DNA from: Neotamlana laminarinivorans | Lineage (GTDB): Bacteria > Bacteroidota > Bacteroidia > Flavobacteriales > Flavobacteriaceae | NCBI RefSeq assembly: GCF_020523925.1 | Contig: NZ_JAJAPW010000001.1 | Location: 248,001-312,000 of the forward strand | Direction: 5' to 3' | Length of the DNA stretch: 64,000 nucleotides | Shown: positions 61,601-64,000 of the stretch, piece after piece | Numbering within the stretch: position 1 is the first letter of the stretch | Layout: each line of letters begins with the position of its first letter | The notes under the pieces: generated by a model | Databases searched by the model: none | Seen by the model: only the letters and a program-made list of their open reading frames with translations | Told to the model about the DNA's origin: nothing | Made by a program: the position numbers and the translations under genes

Positions 61601-64000
61601 TGACTATAAAGTTGGAGACAAAGCTTTGGTTACATTTCCATCGTCAGGATCTGGAAGAGCTTTAGTAACCATTGAAAACGGTTCGGGTATCATTAAATCT
61701 ATTTGGGTAAAGGCCAATAAAGGAGATACTAAGTTTGACTTACCTATTACCGCAGACATGACACCTAATGTTTATATAAACATTAGTTTATTACAAAACC
61801 ATAATAATACAAAAAACGACTTACCCATTCGTATGTATGGTTTAAAAGGCATAAATGTTGAAAATCCAGAAACAAAACTTGAACCTAAAATAACCATGCC
61901 TTCAGTTTTAAAACCAGAAGAAGAAGTAACTATAAAAGTTACTGAAGCTAAAGGTAAAGCCATGACTTATTCTATAGCTATAGTTGATGAAGGCTTATTA
62001 GATTTAACTAGGTTTAAAACACCAAACCCATGGTATACCTTTTATAAAAAAGAAGCATTAGGTGTAAAAACTTGGGATATTTATGACGATGTTATAGGGG
62101 CATTTGGAGGAAATATCAATCAAGTATTTAGTATTGGTGGAGATGGTATGTTACAAGCAAGTAAAAATAAAAAAGCTAATAGATTTAAACCTGTAGTAAT
62201 TTATAAAGGCCCATTTACACTTGATAAAAATAAAAGTAAAACACATAAAATAAAAATACCTAAATATATTGGTGCAGTTAAAACAATGGTGGTTGCTCAT
62301 AACCCGGATACTGAGGCTTATGGTAGTTCAGAAAAATCTACACCAGTTAAAAAACCATTAATGGTTTTAGCTTCAATAGCTCGAAAAGTTGTTCCTGGAG
62401 AAAAAGTAAGAGTTCCAGTTACGGTTTTTGCTATGGATAAAAACATTAAAAATGTTAATGTAAATATTAAGCCTAATACTGTTTTTAAGGTTATAGGTAA
62501 ATCTTCAAAATCTTTATATTTTTCTAACCCAGATGAAAAAATGGTTTATTTTGATGTAGAAGTTTTAAAAGATGGTGTTGGTAAAATTGATGTAAATGTT
62601 AGTGGACATGGTAAAAATGCTTCATATAGTTTAGAGTTAGATGCCTTTAATCCTAATCCTGTAACAATTGAAGCAACAGACTTTGTTTTACAGCCTAATG
62701 CATCGCAAAACATCAATTTTAATACCTTTGGAGTATCAGGAACTAATAATGTAAAATTAGAAGTTTCTGCATTTCCTTCAATAGATTTTACAGGAAGATT
62801 ACAGTATTTAATAGCTTATCCACATGGTTGTGTAGAACAAACAACCTCTGCAGCGTTTCCTCAACTTTACATAAATGATATTTTTAATATTTCAGAGGAT
62901 GAAAAAGATAAAACTCAAAAAAATATTCAATTAGCTATAGATAAGTTAGCAAAGTTTCAAAAATCTAACGGAGGTTTTTCATATTGGCAAAACCAAAGTT
63001 ATGCTAACGATTGGGCAACTAGTTATGTGGGGCACTTTTTAATTGAAGCAGAAAAAAAAGGATTTGTATTACCGCTCGATTTTAAGAAAAGATGGCTAAA
63101 TTATCAACAAAAAGAATCACAAAACTGGGAATCTTCAAATAATCAACTTGCTCAAGCTTATCGTTTATACACGTTAGCGTTGGCAAATACTGCCGATAAA
63201 GCATCTATGAATAGGTTTAGAGAACTTGCAAAACAAGACAAGCTTGATGAAGTAGCTAAATTACGATTAGCTGCTGCTTATGCATTATCTGGAAAAAAAT
63301 CTGTAGCCAAAGATTTAATTAAACATTTTAATTTAATTACAGATTTAGATAAAATTGAGTATTCAACTAGTAATTATGGTTCTAAGCACAGAAATTTAGC
63401 TATGATTTTAGAAACATACATTCTTTTAGATGATGCATCCAAAGCTAAAATAATTGCAGATATTATCGCAGCAGAATTATCTAGCAATAATTATATGAGT
63501 ACTCAAACCACATCTTATTGTCTTTTGGTCATGTCTAAATACGCAACATATGTAGGTAATAAGGGAATTAATTTAACTTACAGTTTTAATGGAAATAAAA
63601 ATAAATCTACAAAAACAAATAAAGCTGTAATAATAGATGGTTTTAATGTGAATAATGGAAATAATTCAATTAAAATAAAAAATAATGAAGATAATATTAT
63701 ACATGTAAAATTAATTAATTCTGGTATTTTACCCATTGGAAGTGAAAAAATAGTACAGAAAAATATAACTTCTAGTATTGTTTTTACAGATAAATCGGGT
63801 AAGCAAATAGATGTAACAAACATAAATCAAGGTACTAATTTCGTAGCAAATATTACCTTGGTTAATAATACATCAAGTAATGTAGAAAACGTGGCTTTAA
63901 AAGCGTTGTTTCCGTCAGGATGGGAAATTATTAATAGCAGATTTAATACAGGTAATAGTATTAATAGTAAAATTGTACATGAAGATATAAGAGATGATAG
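58671..64000 (+). CDS. Alpha-2-macroglobulin family lipoprotein (3' end cut by window)
   Basis: An open frame of 1776 codons that continues past the window. It starts at TTG 58671 with a signal peptide ending in FLSFISC; Cys18 is followed by Lys-Asp-Asp, a match to the Bacteroidota K-(D/E)2 surface lipoprotein export signal. MG domains follow: the central part has KRGFKGFIYGERGVWRPGDTL (MG2-type), and the late part has the intact thioester motif Cys1387-Val-Glu-Gln within YPHGCVEQTTSAAF and a helical complement-like domain (LAKFQKSNGGFSYW). Bacterial homologues trap proteases. The total length would be about 1850 residues, so only the last tens of residues are missing. Confidence 0.93.
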   Translation, partial: MKKIAYLLCLLFLSFISCKDDSSVTLDNIQKFKDYIFEVSTGVVSTKDEIKIVLINPIKDISSEVELDNSILKVSPKIKGKVVAKNNRTIAFIPDTKFEQDTRYTFKLDLAAIQDVSSEYETFVFDVKTIKQDFQVIPNNLESYSRNWQYLNGTLRSSDEILTSTAKKLITAKQKGKTLPVKILTENLEGNYFKFKIDSIQRFDEDTDIEIEWDGGKFNIDTEGDYTFNIPGKNNFQVIDINVFDEKDKYIEINFSDPIKKNLDLNGLITIEGKSYLSFSINNNVVKVYVGNIEDTKTLKIHSGITNAYGFKLKNTVTKEITFEEIKPDVKLLQNGTILPTSENLKFNFEAVNLKAVDITIIKIFEDNVLQFLQNNNLKGSSELLRVARPIAKKTINLSKYKTDLSNWRSYAVDLKEIINPDPGAIYRVEVSFKKQYSNYKCATEDTSEIIEEVINYDQEAEETSNWDNDYYYEDYDYDWRESDNPCNNSYYRNKKISSNILASNIGVIVKQGTKNNYFVAVSDIITTNPIADAEVKFYNYQQQLIGKQKTDTEGKLEFPATSKAYFAVVTKNKISTYVKLNDGNALSVSKFDVSGAELKRGFKGFIYGERGVWRPGDTLHLSFMLNDKNNKLPEDHPVKLEIFDPYGTLSYSSINTNGLNNFYKFTVPTQSDDYTGSWMAKVSVGGAIFNKELKIETIKPNRLKIKTSITDKITTANKPINGNLEALWLHGAIAKNLKTDVTVTFNSIKTKFKAFPSFEFDDPTKTFSGKEQLVYNGKINNEGKAQFSFNAYTGNSAPGLLKATYVSKVYEEGGDFSTDAFSVTHAPYSSFVGLLTPKGDAARNMLLTDTKHRFEVATVNAYGQPTAVNNLKVTIYKVNYNWWWNEDEDNLSSFDVSSSRNEEFSTTVSTNSQGKGVFEFELKYPEWGRYLVYVYNKESGHATGKTVFIDWPGWAGKARKGDPSSATMLSFSTDKVDYKVGDKALVTFPSSGSGRALVTIENGSGIIKSIWVKANKGDTKFDLPITADMTPNVYINISLLQNHNNTKNDLPIRMYGLKGINVENPETKLEPKITMPSVLKPEEEVTIKVTEAKGKAMTYSIAIVDEGLLDLTRFKTPNPWYTFYKKEALGVKTWDIYDDVIGAFGGNINQVFSIGGDGMLQASKNKKANRFKPVVIYKGPFTLDKNKSKTHKIKIPKYIGAVKTMVVAHNPDTEAYGSSEKSTPVKKPLMVLASIARKVVPGEKVRVPVTVFAMDKNIKNVNVNIKPNTVFKVIGKSSKSLYFSNPDEKMVYFDVEVLKDGVGKIDVNVSGHGKNASYSLELDAFNPNPVTIEATDFVLQPNASQNINFNTFGVSGTNNVKLEVSAFPSIDFTGRLQYLIAYPHGCVEQTTSAAFPQLYINDIFNISEDEKDKTQKNIQLAIDKLAKFQKSNGGFSYWQNQSYANDWATSYVGHFLIEAEKKGFVLPLDFKKRWLNYQQKESQNWESSNNQLAQAYRLYTLALANTADKASMNRFRELAKQDKLDEVAKLRLAAAYALSGKKSVAKDLIKHFNLITDLDKIEYSTSNYGSKHRNLAMILETYILLDDASKAKIIADIIAAELSSNNYMSTQTTSYCLLVMSKYATYVGNKGINLTYSFNGNKNKSTKTNKAVIIDGFNVNNGNNSIKIKNNEDNIIHVKLINSGILPIGSEKIVQKNITSSIVFTDKSGKQIDVTNINQGTNFVANITLVNNTSSNVENVALKALFPSGWEIINSRFNTGNSINSKIVHEDIRDD

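Noticed and set aside
60692-63823. Several 60-80 codon minus-strand frames within the macroglobulin gene
   Set aside because: They lie antisense to a strong, conserved coding frame, and none shows a domain or signal peptide of note.

Overview
The window is AT-rich and comes from a member of the Bacteroidota, almost certainly family Flavobacteriaceae. Evidence includes Bacteroidota-type -7 boxes (TAnnTTTG), few visible Shine-Dalgarno sequences, the short Bacteroidota RNA polymerase omega subunit, PorD (DUF4835) and other family-typical genes (DUF4290, DUF493, Lacal_2735, DUF2279, DUF6913), and conserved gene orders such as DUF493-DUF4290-murA and bamD-rpoZ-coaBC-porD-recN. I see no rRNA, tRNA, CRISPR array, prophage, plasmid gene or intact transposase. 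Most of the window is core chromosome.

Layout. 1-2.6 kb: a cut-off P-loop NTPase, then DUF493, DUF4290 and murA (its active-site Cys is replaced by Asp). 2.7-4.8 kb: two related small lipoproteins and an outer-membrane barrel. 4.9-18.5 kb, all on the minus strand: a photoprotection locus with four photolyase/cryptochrome genes of four different types (class I CPD-like, a divergent member with altered flavin-site residues, an FeS-BCP/(6-4)-type enzyme and cry-DASH). Around them lie DUF2256, two SDR proteins, a flavin reductase, an ABC1 kinase, a TetR-like regulator, TspO, an SRPBCC protein, a glutathione peroxidase and several small unknown proteins. It reads as two back-to-back operons, each preceded by the same promoter/operator layout (TGTTTAA-N16-TTAAACA-N5-TATATTTG). 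This is the most interesting system in the window.

18.6-25.9 kb: DUF2911, an HtrA protease divergent from dapF-GNAT-mltG-DUF2279, a lysozyme-fold secreted protein and a tetrapyrrole-methylase-fold methyltransferase. 25.9-33.4 kb: a low-molecular-weight phosphatase, dnaA, a thioesterase, a YigZ/IMPACT protein, ribD, a GNAT, prmC and ligA. 33.4-38.3 kb: two YhhN-like membrane proteins, a 5'-nucleotidase split over two genes, DUF6913 and dapA. 38.4-44.3 kb: bamD, rpoZ, coaBC, porD, recN and fabI. 44.4 kb: a GC-rich, structured intergenic repeat. 44.5-49.7 kb: a glycosyltransferase, a YbbR-like protein, coaE and a two-component system. 49.8-55.4 kb: three periplasmic folding genes (parvulin/SurA type), a MoxR ATPase and the remnant of an acyltransferase gene. 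55.7-64 kb: acnB and a large alpha-2-macroglobulin lipoprotein that runs off the window.

Two regulatory themes go beyond gene calling. One is the twin operator of the photolyase operons. The other is a set of helically phased GTTAA-type repeats upstream of htrA, bamD and the two-component system; these could be binding sites of an OmpR-type regulator acting on envelope genes. Both are read directly from sequence, but their function is inference.
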